NCBI GenBank assembly: GCA_963704535.1
Contig: OY969916.1
Coordinates: 5,270,001 to 5,334,000, forward strand
Length of the DNA: 64,000 nucleotides
From: G963704535 sp963704535
GTDB lineage: Bacteria > Chloroflexota > Chloroflexia > Chloroflexales > Roseiflexaceae
Reading direction: 5' to 3'
The position numbers were made by a program, and so were the translations under genes. Shown piece by piece: positions 25,078-33,675 of this stretch (position 1 is its first letter; each line of letters opens with the position of its first letter). The notes below the pieces were generated by a model. It was not told the origin of the DNA and made no database searches. It saw nothing but the letters and a program-made list of their open reading frames with translations.

Positions 25078-25311
25078 CTACGCCTTCTCGACCCACTTCC
25101 CACGTTGCTCATCCTTGCGGTACTTCTGCTCTACGGCGCTCCAGGCGACGGCGTGGGCCGTTTCCTCGCGGCTGCGCCCGCCGCGCCGCTCTTCCGGCCG
25201 GTCATATTGCTCCCAGGCACTGTTGAAGGCGGCCTGGTAGATCTCCTGCGCATGCTTCGGCAGGTTATCGCGCACGGATTCCGGCAGATCTTCCAATTTC
25301 TGATATGGCAT
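25078..25311 (-). CDS. chaB: ChaB family protein
   Basis: The 77-aa protein has the full ChaB pattern: MPYQKLEDLPESVRDNLPKH, AQEIYQAAFNSAWEQY, then RREETAHAVAWSAVEQKY-like sequence with KGKW-type end. ChaB proteins are small and often stress-linked; their biochemical function is unsettled. Followed 25 bp downstream by the repeat-helix membrane protein on the same strand, so the two may be cotranscribed. Confidence 0.88.
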   Translation of the reverse strand: MPYQKLEDLPESVRDNLPKHAQEIYQAAFNSAWEQYDRPEERRGGRSREETAHAVAWSAVEQKYRKDEQRGKWVEKA

Positions 25312-25525
25312 ATCTCCTCCCCGGGCCGTTTTCCGGCAAAGATGAAACTGACGCGACTATGCGACCCTCGCCCTTTCTTCCCTGCAAGGAGCGTGCCAAG
25401 AGTACCGGCTGGCTGCCCGGCGCATGGGCTTATGAGCACCAGCGCGCTTGACGGTCTCTTGCTGCCGATCGTATGATTACGATGCACGCAGAGACTGTTT
25501 GAGAAGGGCGAGATGGAGGGTTGAG

Positions 25526-26128
25526 ATGGAAGAAGAGCGATCGACAGACATGCCCAAGGCGAACACACCACTGACCGAAGACCAGATCATCGCGACCACC
25601 GTCGGGGCACCGCAGCCCTTGAACAGCACGATTTACCTGGCTCTCTACGATCCGGCGTGGCCGTCGTTATTCACCCGGCTAGAGCAACAAATCCATGAAG
25701 CACTAGGAGATGGCGTACTCCTGCTGGAGCATGTGGGATCGACGTCGGTGCCAGGGCTGGCGGCAAAGCCGATTATCGACATGGTCCTGGCGGTGGCAGA
25801 TTCAAGCGATGAGTCGTCTTACGTCAAACGGCTGGAGGAACAGGGGTATACGCTACGGATTCGTGAACCTGATTGGTATCAGCACCGGCTGCTAAGACCA
25901 CCAGAGGTACAGGGAAACCTGCATGTCTTCTCTGCCGGGTGTGAAGAAATCGAGCAGATGGTGTTGTTCCGCGACTGGCTGCGGAGCCATGACGACGACA
26001 GATTGCTGTACGAACAGACAAAGCGTGACCTGGCAGCCCGAACCTGGAAGTACACACAGAACTATGCCGATGCTAAGAGCGCGGTAGTCCGGGAGATATT
26101 GGCGCGAGCACGTCGCAACCAGGTTTAG
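25526..26128 (+). CDS. GrpB-family nucleotidyltransferase-like protein
   Basis: The 200-aa protein has the GrpB core: YDPAWPSLFTRLEQQI, the nucleotidyltransferase-like GSTSVPGLAAKPIIDMVLAV (GS...D-x-D pattern), then HVFSAGCEEIEQMVLFRDWLRSH and a C-terminal YTQNYADAKSAVVREIL. The family is often fused to or near dephospho-CoA kinase, but no substrate is established. The start ATG at 25526 precedes EEERSTDMPK; the earlier 25448 start is less likely. Confidence 0.85.
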   Translation: MEEERSTDMPKANTPLTEDQIIATTVGAPQPLNSTIYLALYDPAWPSLFTRLEQQIHEALGDGVLLLEHVGSTSVPGLAAKPIIDMVLAVADSSDESSYVKRLEEQGYTLRIREPDWYQHRLLRPPEVQGNLHVFSAGCEEIEQMVLFRDWLRSHDDDRLLYEQTKRDLAARTWKYTQNYADAKSAVVREILARARRNQV

Positions 26129-26257
26129 ACAGCAGCCGGATGGCGGTGATCGTGAGTATCCGTCGGACCGAACCGCCTGGAAGGCCAGCATGCGCTCCGC
26201 TGAACGCAGCTCAATGGTGCAGAGGCTCTTTGTTCTTTGTTCTCCCTATTAGTCACC

Positions 26258-27025
26258 CTACGCCCCAGGCTCGACCGAGAGGCGGCCAAAGTCCGTATCA
26301 TAGTGGGGCGAGAGCGTGCCGAACAGCCGGTCCCAGAGCACGGTGTAGAAACCGAAGTTATGTCCCGGATCGAGATGGTGCTGGGCGTGGAAGGTGCTGG
26401 TCGAGATCCAGCGCAGCAGCGGTAGCCGCAGCCAGGCGTCCGGCAGCGGCTCGACCCCCAGGTGGCCGACCGTCCCGAACAGAACGTTGAGCGCCAGGTA
26501 GAGTGCCATCCCAAGCCAGGAGGCATCGTAGAGGCTGATCACCACCAGCCACAGCCCGCCAAAGCCCAGCGCCTCGAATGGATTGAGGACGAACAGACTG
26601 AGTGGGCGCGGCTTATCGTAACGGTGATGGGTGCGATGCACGATCGGGTAGACCTGCGCGATATGGGCCAGGCGGTGCAGCACGTACATCGCCGCGTCCA
26701 TCACCAGCAGCAGCACAACCGCGTCGAGCAGCACGCCCAATCCCAGGTCGCCACGAAACACGACGATGCCGGCCCGCCACAGCCACAGCCCAACCACCGT
26801 CACCAGCGTGTTGAGCAGAATCGTCGAGATGGTGAAGAGGACCTCGGCCCGCTCAAGCGGCGCCGGTGGTGGCGCGACGCGTCGCCGGCCAAACCAGCCA
26901 ACCAGGAGCTGCCCGAAGGCAACCGACCCGCCGAAGATCAGCACATTCTCCAGCAGCAGCAGAGCCACCGCCAGCGCCAGCGGCATGGCCCGCAGGCTGT
27001 GAATAATCAGCTCGTCAACATTCAT
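26258..27025 (-). CDS. Sterol desaturase/fatty acid hydroxylase family protein
   Basis: A 255-aa integral membrane di-iron protein with at least four hydrophobic segments. Histidine clusters are present in order: HRLAH (HxxxH), HRTHH (HxxHH) and HAQHH (HxxHH), with a further HYDTDF. Members hydroxylate or desaturate sterols, carotenoids or lipids; the substrate cannot be inferred here. The start MNVDELIIHSLRAMP (ATG at 27025) is chosen over a longer frame. Confidence 0.85.
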   Translation of the reverse strand: MNVDELIIHSLRAMPLALAVALLLLENVLIFGGSVAFGQLLVGWFGRRRVAPPPAPLERAEVLFTISTILLNTLVTVVGLWLWRAGIVVFRGDLGLGVLLDAVVLLLVMDAAMYVLHRLAHIAQVYPIVHRTHHRYDKPRPLSLFVLNPFEALGFGGLWLVVISLYDASWLGMALYLALNVLFGTVGHLGVEPLPDAWLRLPLLRWISTSTFHAQHHLDPGHNFGFYTVLWDRLFGTLSPHYDTDFGRLSVEPGA

Positions 27026-27090
27026 CGCAATATGTCCTTGGGTAACACTATACGGCCAGGGCTTCATTCACAGAACACACAAACAACGCT

Positions 27091-27868
27091 TTACACAGGA
27101 AGATGCCGGGCAAGCCGAAAACCCACAACGTAGTAGTGGTAGCTGGGTGCGCTATGGAGACGGTAGGACGCACGCAGGGAGATCGGGAGATTGAACCACC
27201 CTCCTCCGCGAACTGTAAATATTTTCTCCGCAGGATTGCTGGCATCTTCGCGCCCATCGTGCGGATTGTAGGGATACTGGGCATAGACAGTGTTAGTCCA
27301 TTCCCACACATTCCCCGCCATCTCTTCCGGCCCTTCCAGTGTAGCACCCAGCGGGAAGCAGCCGACCGTAGTAGTGCCGTTATAGCTCCTCTCGAAGTTG
27401 GCGCGCTCACCGTCCGGGGCCGCTTCACCCCACGGATAGGTCCGGCGCATCGTGCTACGGGCGGCGTACTCCCACTCGGCCTCACTTGGCAGCCGGTAGC
27501 GATACCCATCGTTCAGCTTCTGGGTGAGCCAGCGGCAAAATACCTGCGCCTCGTACCAGGAGGTGCCAACCACGGGAGGGTTCGGTCGCATATGGCCGAG
27601 TCGCGTATCGTCCCAGCCATTTGGGGCGATCCTTGAAACGGCGGCGCCGCCAAGGTTCCAACTCCTTTACTGCGGCATCATCGCGGCCCAGCCACTCCCG
27701 CCCGGCGACATCCCACCAAGGCTGGTTCGGGTTGTAGCCATCATCCTCGCGCAGGTACTCGCCCAGTTCGCGCAGCGGCAGCAGCAACGGCACCGGCGGG
27801 GCACCGACCAGCCCCAAGTCGGCCAGGCGGGCGTCGTCGTCGCGGGCCAGCACCTCGGCCAGGCGCAC
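27091..27868 (-). pseudogene. Chimeric remnant: NACHT piece joined to a frameshifted FGE-sulfatase domain
   Basis: Read leftward, the first part (27868 to about 27740) encodes LRLAEVLARDDD...LLPLRELGEYLRE, which looks like the segment just after Walker A of a NACHT NTPase. It then joins directly to an FGE/C-type-lectin fold beginning GYNPNQPWWDVAGREWL. After RRRFKD (about 27620) the frame shifts and continues APNGWDDTRLGHMRPNPPVVG to the end, RGGGWFNLP...YVVGFRLARHLPV. The N-terminus and Walker A are missing. It is clearly related to the C-terminus of the gene at 28223-31234 and differs mostly in the last 40 residues. Confidence 0.75.
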
Positions 27869-28222
27869 GGCGGTGTATCGGCAAACTCAGTGGTTCTGCC
27901 CGATGCCGTAATGGTAGCACGGATGGCGGCGCACCTGCTTTTCTGCCTGTCGGCTTCCACTCCTTCCGTCCTCTCCGTTGCTTCCGCATCTTCCTCAGCT
28001 TTTGAACGTGGAATGGCGGAACGGCGGAAGCGGCGGAACAGAAAGTCCGACCGTTCCTCCCTTCCGCTCCTTCCGCAACTCCGCGTCTTCCTCGTTCAAA
28101 TCGTCAGGCCAAGCCCTCTTGCATCCCCAGTTCTATTGACCACTTGCTCTGCTATCCGAAGCTCAACTTATGTGAATGTCCTACTCACGCTGGCACGGGA
28201 CACAGAATACGCAAATAGTGCC
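27869..28222. other. Spacer between the two FGE genes
   Basis: No supported gene. It holds a possible decayed 5' end of the chimeric remnant, a CTTCCG/CGGAAG repeat hairpin (27955-28115), and sequence just left of 28223 that resembles the 3' flank of the remnant. Confidence 0.5.
27955..28115. repeat. CTTCCG-type tandem repeat hairpin
   Basis: CTTCCGT/CTTCCGC units, GGCGGAAC units, then CTTCCGC units again, so the central block can pair with either arm. Confidence 0.65.
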
Positions 28223-31200
28223 TTACACAGAAAGATGCCGGGCAAGCCGAAAGCCAATAGCGTCGTAGTGGAATTCGGGCGCGTTATGGTCGCGATCACA
28301 TGCGCGTAGAACGACTGACGGATTGTCCCAACCACCACCGCGAAGTGCAAACCTTTTCTTTGTTGGATTGCTTTTCTCTTCACGCCCATCGTCGGGATCG
28401 TAGGGGTAGGGCGCATAAACAGTGCTGGTCCACTCCCGCACATTCCCGACTAGGTCATCCACGCCCTCCGGCGTACCACCTAGGGAAAAGCAGCCCACCG
28501 CAGTTGTCCTATCATATTGATCATCATAGTTCGCCCGCTCGCCATCCGGCTCATCCTTGCCCCACGGATAGGTGCGGCGTGCCTTTCCACGCGCAGCGTA
28601 CTCCCACTCGGCCTCGCTTGGCAATCGGTAGATATAACCTTCAGGATTATACTCTCGGTTCTGAGTCAGCCAGCCGCAGAACGCCTGCGCTTCATACCAG
28701 GTGACGCCCACAACCGGGTGGTTGGGGCGCTCCTGGCCGAGACGTTCGTCGTTCCAATAGCCTGGCTCTGTTCTGCGGTCACGTTTGAGCCAGGCACGCC
28801 CCGCATCGCCCCACCATGGCCGTTCGGGGTCGTAACCCTGCTGCTCGACAAACAACCTATACTGCGCATTTGTGACCGGATATTGGCCGATCTCAAAGGT
28901 AGCCACCGCGATAGGACCATCGTTGATTTCACTGTTGGTCCATTCTCGCGCCTCCCCCTCACCAAAACCAACCTGCCTATACGCGACAAGCGCCTGCTCG
29001 ACCTCCTCTGGTGTGCTACCGATCAAGAAGCTGCCACCCTCGATTTGCACCATTGCCGGTGGCAGCGTGCAAACACCAGGACGTGGATCGCCCAGCGTGC
29101 CAAGATGGACGCCCGCCCGCACTCGTTCGGCTGCCGGCAGGACAGTGCCCTCGACCGCTTGCGCCAACGCCGCCGCCAGGTCAGCCCACAGCCGCGCCAG
29201 GTCGAGCGTGCTGGCGCCATACAGCGCCGGCTTGCCGCCCAGGTCGGCCAGGCACTCGACCGCCAACAGCGCCGCCGACTGGCGTTCAAGCTCATCGCGG
29301 GCGCGCTCGCCGTGGGCCGGGAGCAGCAGGAATTGGAGCCAGGATGCGGCCGTGTCGCGGTCGTCGCCGCGCACCATGCGGCCCAGCGCCAGCAGGATCA
29401 CCTCGCGCCAGCGTGTTGCATCCTCGCGCCAGTGGCGGTAGGCTAGCGCGCGGAAGTCCGGCGCGCCCTTCTGCTTGGCCAGGTAGCAGCCGGCCAGGTA
29501 CTCCTCATAGGTCAGGTGTGGCAGGCCATAGCGATCGCCGCCCTCGTGCAGCAGCAGGCCGCTCTCCTGCTCCAGGTATTCCAGCACCTGCTCGGCCTGC
29601 TCGTTGGCCGGGCCGGCGCCAAGCTCAAACTGCTTGAACAGCGTTATCAACGCCTCGCGCACTATGCCCAACTCTAGCAAGCCGCGCCCGTCGGGCGAGC
29701 GCTGTGCCTGGTGGGCGCGGTAGGCCAGTTCCTCCAGCACACTGCGAATATGATAGTCCTTCAGCCCGCCCAGATTGCCGTCGGCCTTGAGCCGCTCCAG
29801 CAGGCTTGGCGCGGCGCCGGCCTCGCGGCGCTGCTGGGTCCAGCGGGTCAGTAGAAGCTGGACCATATCCTCGTACAGGTCGGCGCGGTCTTCGGGCAGC
29901 TTGCCCTCGTAGTAGTGCAGGATGGTGATGATCGTCAGCAGCAGCGGGGTCTGCCCCAGCTCGCGCAGCGTCGGCAGCGCCGCCACCCGCTCGATCAACT
30001 GCTCGGCACGCTTGGTCGCCTGCTTGGGCTCGAAGGCGCCCTGCTCGACGCTGCGGGCGTACCAGCCCCGAATGAAGTGCTTGATCTGGCCCAGCGTGAA
30101 CGGCGCCAGCACAACCCGATCGCCCCACTCGGCCAGCGGCGCGGCGATGGCATCGACGAACGAGCGCACCCGGCACGTGACCACGATGTAGCCGCCCGGC
30201 TGCGCCAGGGCGGCGACTGCTATGGCGACCTGGGCACGCAGCGCCGGGTCGGCGACCTCGTCCAGGCCGTCGAGCAGCAGCAGCACCCGCCCGGCGCGGT
30301 AGGCGCGTTTGATCTGCGCCGCCAGGCCGTCGAGGGCCAACCCTTCGCTCTGCTCCAGCAGGTAGCGCCACAGGCTGGCGCCATCCAGCTTCAGCGCCTG
30401 CTCGCGCGCCCAAGCGGCGAAGCCGCCCAGCGAGGCGTAGATCGGCAGCAACGCGCCGCCCTGCCAGCCGGGCAGGTCAGGCAGCGCATCGCCGGCGCGG
30501 GCCAGGGCTACGGCCAGGTAGCGCAGGAAGGTGCTCTTGCCGCTGCCCGGCCCGCCCAGCAGCACGAGCTGGCGGCGCCGGCTCAACGCCTCGGTCAGCA
30601 GCAATGGGCGCTCCAGCGCATACCATGGGGGGGTGATCTCCAGCGCGGCCCGACTGCCCCTCGCCAGTTCCGGGTGGAGCGCCGGCTCGACCCGCCGGGC
30701 ATCCTGTGGCAGCACCTCGTCTGGATTGCCGGATGGGAGCACCTCCGCAAACGCTTCTTCATGTTCAGCTTCTGACACTGGCACCCAACTCGTCGTCGCC
30801 AGGGCGACATAGACCTGGCTGAGAGTGAAGGCCGGTGCCTTGCCGCGCTTGCGCTCCCAATCGATCACGCCGGCCAGCCGCAACCGATCGCAGCGGCGCG
30901 CCAGGTGGTCGAGGTAGCTGGCCAGTAGCTCGTGCTGCTCGTCGTCGGGTCGGGCGACACCGGCGGCGGTGAAAATCAGCTGGACCAGCGCCTGGTAGCG
31001 TGTGCCGCCACTCTGGACATCGCCGCTGATCGCCGCGCCGACCTGGGCATTCCCGCGCACATCCATCTGGCGCTGGCCCTTAATCGATGTCGCGCTCTCT
31101 GCTCCAATTGGCTGGGACTGAGCCGCAGCCTCCAGCGCAGCGATGGCGGCGTCGAGGGCGGCACGGTGGGTCGGGTCGGTGACGGCGTCGCGCAGGGCAC

Positions 31201-31234
31201 GCAGGGTGACGAGCTGGGTGGTCGGGTCGGTCAT
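28223..31234 (-). CDS. NACHT NTPase fused to a C-terminal FGE-sulfatase (C-type-lectin fold) domain
   Basis: 1003 aa. Residues 1-45 are helical; 50-75 hold a glycine-rich strand (RGNAQVGAAISGDVQSG). The NACHT ATPase follows with Walker A GGPGSGKS (227-234) and Walker B VLLLLDGLDEV. A helical arm (~450-730) leads to an SUMF1/FGE-like domain (~750-1003; FLIGST, GYDPERPWWGDAGRAWL, SEAEWEYAARG, GNVREW). The last 40 residues (RGGGWDNPSVVLRACDRDH...IGFRLAR) match the layout of variable regions in retroelement-diversified proteins. Likely a STAND-type signalling or defence receptor, by architecture. No reverse transcriptase is in the window. Confidence 0.85.
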   Translation of the reverse strand: MTDPTTQLVTLRALRDAVTDPTHRAALDAAIAALEAAAQSQPIGAESATSIKGQRQMDVRGNAQVGAAISGDVQSGGTRYQALVQLIFTAAGVARPDDEQHELLASYLDHLARRCDRLRLAGVIDWERKRGKAPAFTLSQVYVALATTSWVPVSEAEHEEAFAEVLPSGNPDEVLPQDARRVEPALHPELARGSRAALEITPPWYALERPLLLTEALSRRRQLVLLGGPGSGKSTFLRYLAVALARAGDALPDLPGWQGGALLPIYASLGGFAAWAREQALKLDGASLWRYLLEQSEGLALDGLAAQIKRAYRAGRVLLLLDGLDEVADPALRAQVAIAVAALAQPGGYIVVTCRVRSFVDAIAAPLAEWGDRVVLAPFTLGQIKHFIRGWYARSVEQGAFEPKQATKRAEQLIERVAALPTLRELGQTPLLLTIITILHYYEGKLPEDRADLYEDMVQLLLTRWTQQRREAGAAPSLLERLKADGNLGGLKDYHIRSVLEELAYRAHQAQRSPDGRGLLELGIVREALITLFKQFELGAGPANEQAEQVLEYLEQESGLLLHEGGDRYGLPHLTYEEYLAGCYLAKQKGAPDFRALAYRHWREDATRWREVILLALGRMVRGDDRDTAASWLQFLLLPAHGERARDELERQSAALLAVECLADLGGKPALYGASTLDLARLWADLAAALAQAVEGTVLPAAERVRAGVHLGTLGDPRPGVCTLPPAMVQIEGGSFLIGSTPEEVEQALVAYRQVGFGEGEAREWTNSEINDGPIAVATFEIGQYPVTNAQYRLFVEQQGYDPERPWWGDAGRAWLKRDRRTEPGYWNDERLGQERPNHPVVGVTWYEAQAFCGWLTQNREYNPEGYIYRLPSEAEWEYAARGKARRTYPWGKDEPDGERANYDDQYDRTTAVGCFSLGGTPEGVDDLVGNVREWTSTVYAPYPYDPDDGREEKSNPTKKRFALRGGGWDNPSVVLRACDRDHNAPEFHYDAIGFRLARHLSV

Positions 31235-31253
31235 AGGCGCACCATTATGCTTG

Positions 31254-31276
31254 GCGGGCCGTCGATGACGGCCCGC
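31254..31276. promoter_or_regulatory. Perfect 10-bp hairpin upstream of the NACHT gene
   Basis: GCGGGCCGTC and GACGGCCCGC with a 3-base loop, 20 bp upstream of the start codon at 31234. It could be an operator or leader stem. No poly-T run, so not an obvious terminator. Confidence 0.45.
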
Positions 31277-31378
31277 TCGATACTGTCACTAGAATAAACG
31301 CGCCATAGGCCGTTCTCAGCGCTCCTGAGCTAAAGATCGCGGTATTTTGCCGGCCACTCCCCCGCCTAGCCCCACATT

Positions 31379-31387
31379 TGCTATAAT
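31379..31387 (+). promoter_or_regulatory. Extended -10 promoter of the kaiC-like operon
   Basis: TGCTATAAT, consensus extended -10, about 47 bp before the start codon. No clear -35. Confidence 0.65.
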
Positions 31388-31433
31388 ACCCCCGCTCCCG
31401 CAACACCCGACGTAGGATATAAAGGAGTAGGGT

Positions 31434-32984
31434 ATGGTTGAGCAGCCGGAAGCCGAGGCGCCGAGCCCCGCACGCGATCTGAGCAAGCTCGTTTCGGAAA
31501 GTCCCCCTAAACCGTCCAAGCTTAGCACCGGCCAGGCGGCGCTCGACCTGGTGCTGGGCGGCGGCATCCCACGCGCCTCGCTGACGATTGTGGCCGGCCC
31601 GCCCGGCGCCGGCAAGACCATCCTGGCCCAGCAGATCTCCTTCGCTGCGGCGCGGGCCAGCCTGCGGGTGATCTACTTTACCCATGTGTCCGAGCCGCAC
31701 GCCAAGCTGGTCGAGCATATACGCGCGTTTGATTTTTATGCGCCGGATGTGATCGGCGATCAGATCCGGCTCTACAATATCACCAGCCAGATTCGCAATA
31801 AAGGGTTCCGCGAAACGCTTGACTTCGTCGTCGATACCGTGCGCCGTGAAAAGGCCGATATGGTCGTCGTCGACAGCTTCCGCGGGCTGAAGCACGTCCT
31901 GGAGGTCAGCGTCCTTGACCGCGCGGCGCTGTTCGATATGGCTGCGCAGCTCTCGATCCTTGGCTGTACCACGCTGCTGGTGGGCGAGTATACCCCGCAC
32001 GAGATCCAGACCGAGCCGGAGTTCGCGATCACCGATGCGACTCTCAGTCTTACGCTCTCGGCCGACGGCGTATACGAGCGGCGCTCGCTGCGGATCGCCA
32101 AGCTGCGCGGCGTCGGCTACCTCAGCGGCGAGCATAGCTTTCGGATCGACCGGAGCGGTATTCACGTCTACCCGCGCCAGGAGTCGCTGACCCAGGCGCC
32201 GAGCTATAAGGCGACCGAGGAGCGGGTCTCGATGGGGCTCGCGGCGCTGGATCGGATGATGTACGGCGGGCCGATCCGCTCCAGCAGCACATTGATCGCC
32301 GGCTCGGCCGGCACCGGCAAGACGGTGCTCTCGCTCCACTTCCTGGCCGCCGGCGCCGCCCAAGGGGAGCGCGGGCTCATGGTCTCGTTTCAAGAGAACC
32401 CTGAGCAGCTTGCGCTCCGCGCCGGCCACTTCGGCTTGCAGCAGCAGCTTGATTTCAGCGGCGGCCGCACCGAGGTGCTATTTCTCTCCCCGGTTGAGCT
32501 TGACCTCGACGTGGCCGCCGAGCACATCCGCGCAGCGGTCGAGACTCGTGGCGTCCAGCGCGTGGTGATCGACAGCGTCGCCGAGCTTGAGTTCGCCACG
32601 CGCGACCGCGAGCGTTTCGACGATTTCCTGGCCTCGCTGATCAGCTTTATGCGCGGCCACGAAGTCACGACGCTGATGACGCGCGAAATCACCCAGCTCT
32701 TCGGGACCGAGCTGACGATCGCCAGTCGCGGGCTGTCCTATATCGTCGATAATATCATCATTCTTCGTTATGTCGAGCTGAATGCTGAGATCCGCCGGGC
32801 GATCACGGTGCTGAAGATTCGCAGCAGCAACCACGATAAGAGCCTGCGCGAGCTGCTAATGGAGGATGACCGGGTGACGATCGGCGAGCGCTTCGGCGGC
32901 TTCGCCGGCCTGATCACCGGCATTCCGCACCTCGCCGCGCCGGCCGCAAGCCACGCATCTCCAGACGGAGAGGAGCGCGCGTGA
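31434..32984 (+). CDS. KaiC-like tandem RecA ATPase
   Basis: The 516-aa protein has two RecA/KaiC domains. Walker A motifs are GPPGAGKT (55-62) and GSAGTGKT (290-297). Catalytic acidic loops are YFTHVSEP in the first domain and VSFQENPEQL in the second; the first domain has lost the paired Glu of KaiC CI. AAGGAG precedes the ATG. KaiC-like proteins outside cyanobacteria commonly act as signal integrators with histidine kinases, which fits here: a B12-binding protein and a histidine kinase follow. No kaiA or kaiB is visible. Confidence 0.88.
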   Translation: MVEQPEAEAPSPARDLSKLVSESPPKPSKLSTGQAALDLVLGGGIPRASLTIVAGPPGAGKTILAQQISFAAARASLRVIYFTHVSEPHAKLVEHIRAFDFYAPDVIGDQIRLYNITSQIRNKGFRETLDFVVDTVRREKADMVVVDSFRGLKHVLEVSVLDRAALFDMAAQLSILGCTTLLVGEYTPHEIQTEPEFAITDATLSLTLSADGVYERRSLRIAKLRGVGYLSGEHSFRIDRSGIHVYPRQESLTQAPSYKATEERVSMGLAALDRMMYGGPIRSSSTLIAGSAGTGKTVLSLHFLAAGAAQGERGLMVSFQENPEQLALRAGHFGLQQQLDFSGGRTEVLFLSPVELDLDVAAEHIRAAVETRGVQRVVIDSVAELEFATRDRERFDDFLASLISFMRGHEVTTLMTREITQLFGTELTIASRGLSYIVDNIIILRYVELNAEIRRAITVLKIRSSNHDKSLRELLMEDDRVTIGERFGGFAGLITGIPHLAAPAASHASPDGEERA

Positions 32985-33018
32985 CCGCCGCAGCGACGAC
33001 CGCCGCAAGGGAGCCACC

Positions 33019-33675
33019 ATGACCGAGAACCGGACAACCTACCGGGCCGACTTTACCGCCGCGCTGCGCACCGGCGACGAGACCCAGGCGCGCGCGCTCG
33101 TGGAGCGTATGCGCGCTGGCGGGCTGCGGCCCGACACGATCTACTTCTCCGTCTTCGCGCCCAGCATGGTCGCGATCGGCGAGCTGTGGGAGCAGAATGA
33201 GCTGAATGTGGCTGAAGAGCACCTGGCCACAGCGATCACCGAGCGGCTGATCAGCGAGCTTTCGCCCTGGTTCAGCCGGCCGCAGCAGCAGCACGAGCAG
33301 GGCAGCGTGATTCTCGGCTGCGTCGAGGGCGAGCGTCATGTGCTTGGGCTGCGCATGCTGGCAGATATGTTCCGCCGGCACGGCTGGCGCGTGCTCTACC
33401 TGGGCGCCGATGTGCCGACCGCCGATTGGGTCGGGCTAGCCACGCGCTACCGCGCCGATGCAGTGGCGATCTCGGCCGGCGCACAGCGCTACATCCCGGC
33501 GATCCAGGCGCTGGTCGCCGCGCTGCGTGTGGCGCTGCCAGCGGTCGAGGTCCTGGTCGGCGGCGCTGCCTTCGATCGCGCCCCCGATCTCTGGCGCTCG
33601 GTCGGCGCGACGCTCTACCATCCCGACCCGGCCGCCGCCGTCGCCGCGATGACCGAGCGAACGACGAAGGGTTGA
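33019..33675 (+). CDS. CarH-like cobalamin-binding sensor without DNA-binding domain
   Basis: The 218-aa protein has a four-helix B12-binding cap (residues ~10-85) and a Rossmann B12-binding domain (~95-215). The cap contains W57 followed nine residues later by E67-H68 (W-x9-EH), the signature of adenosylcobalamin photoreceptors such as CarH. The ExHxxG motif E105-x-H107-xx-G110 gives the lower cobalt ligand. There is no MerR-type HTH, so output must go through a partner. It overlaps the downstream kinase start by one base (TGATG) and follows the kaiC-like gene by 34 bp. Light- or B12-sensing is inferred. Confidence 0.85.
   Translation: MTENRTTYRADFTAALRTGDETQARALVERMRAGGLRPDTIYFSVFAPSMVAIGELWEQNELNVAEEHLATAITERLISELSPWFSRPQQQHEQGSVILGCVEGERHVLGLRMLADMFRRHGWRVLYLGADVPTADWVGLATRYRADAVAISAGAQRYIPAIQALVAALRVALPAVEVLVGGAAFDRAPDLWRSVGATLYHPDPAAAVAAMTERTTKG

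Noticed and set aside
28517..29446. Long plus-strand frame opposite the NACHT-FGE gene
   Set aside because: Antisense shadow; the minus-strand frame encodes a coherent 1003-aa protein with clear motifs.
33426..33674. N-terminal extension of the PAS-GAF kinase
   Set aside because: It is another frame of the B12-binding gene; the ATG at 33675 overlaps that gene's stop and begins real homology.
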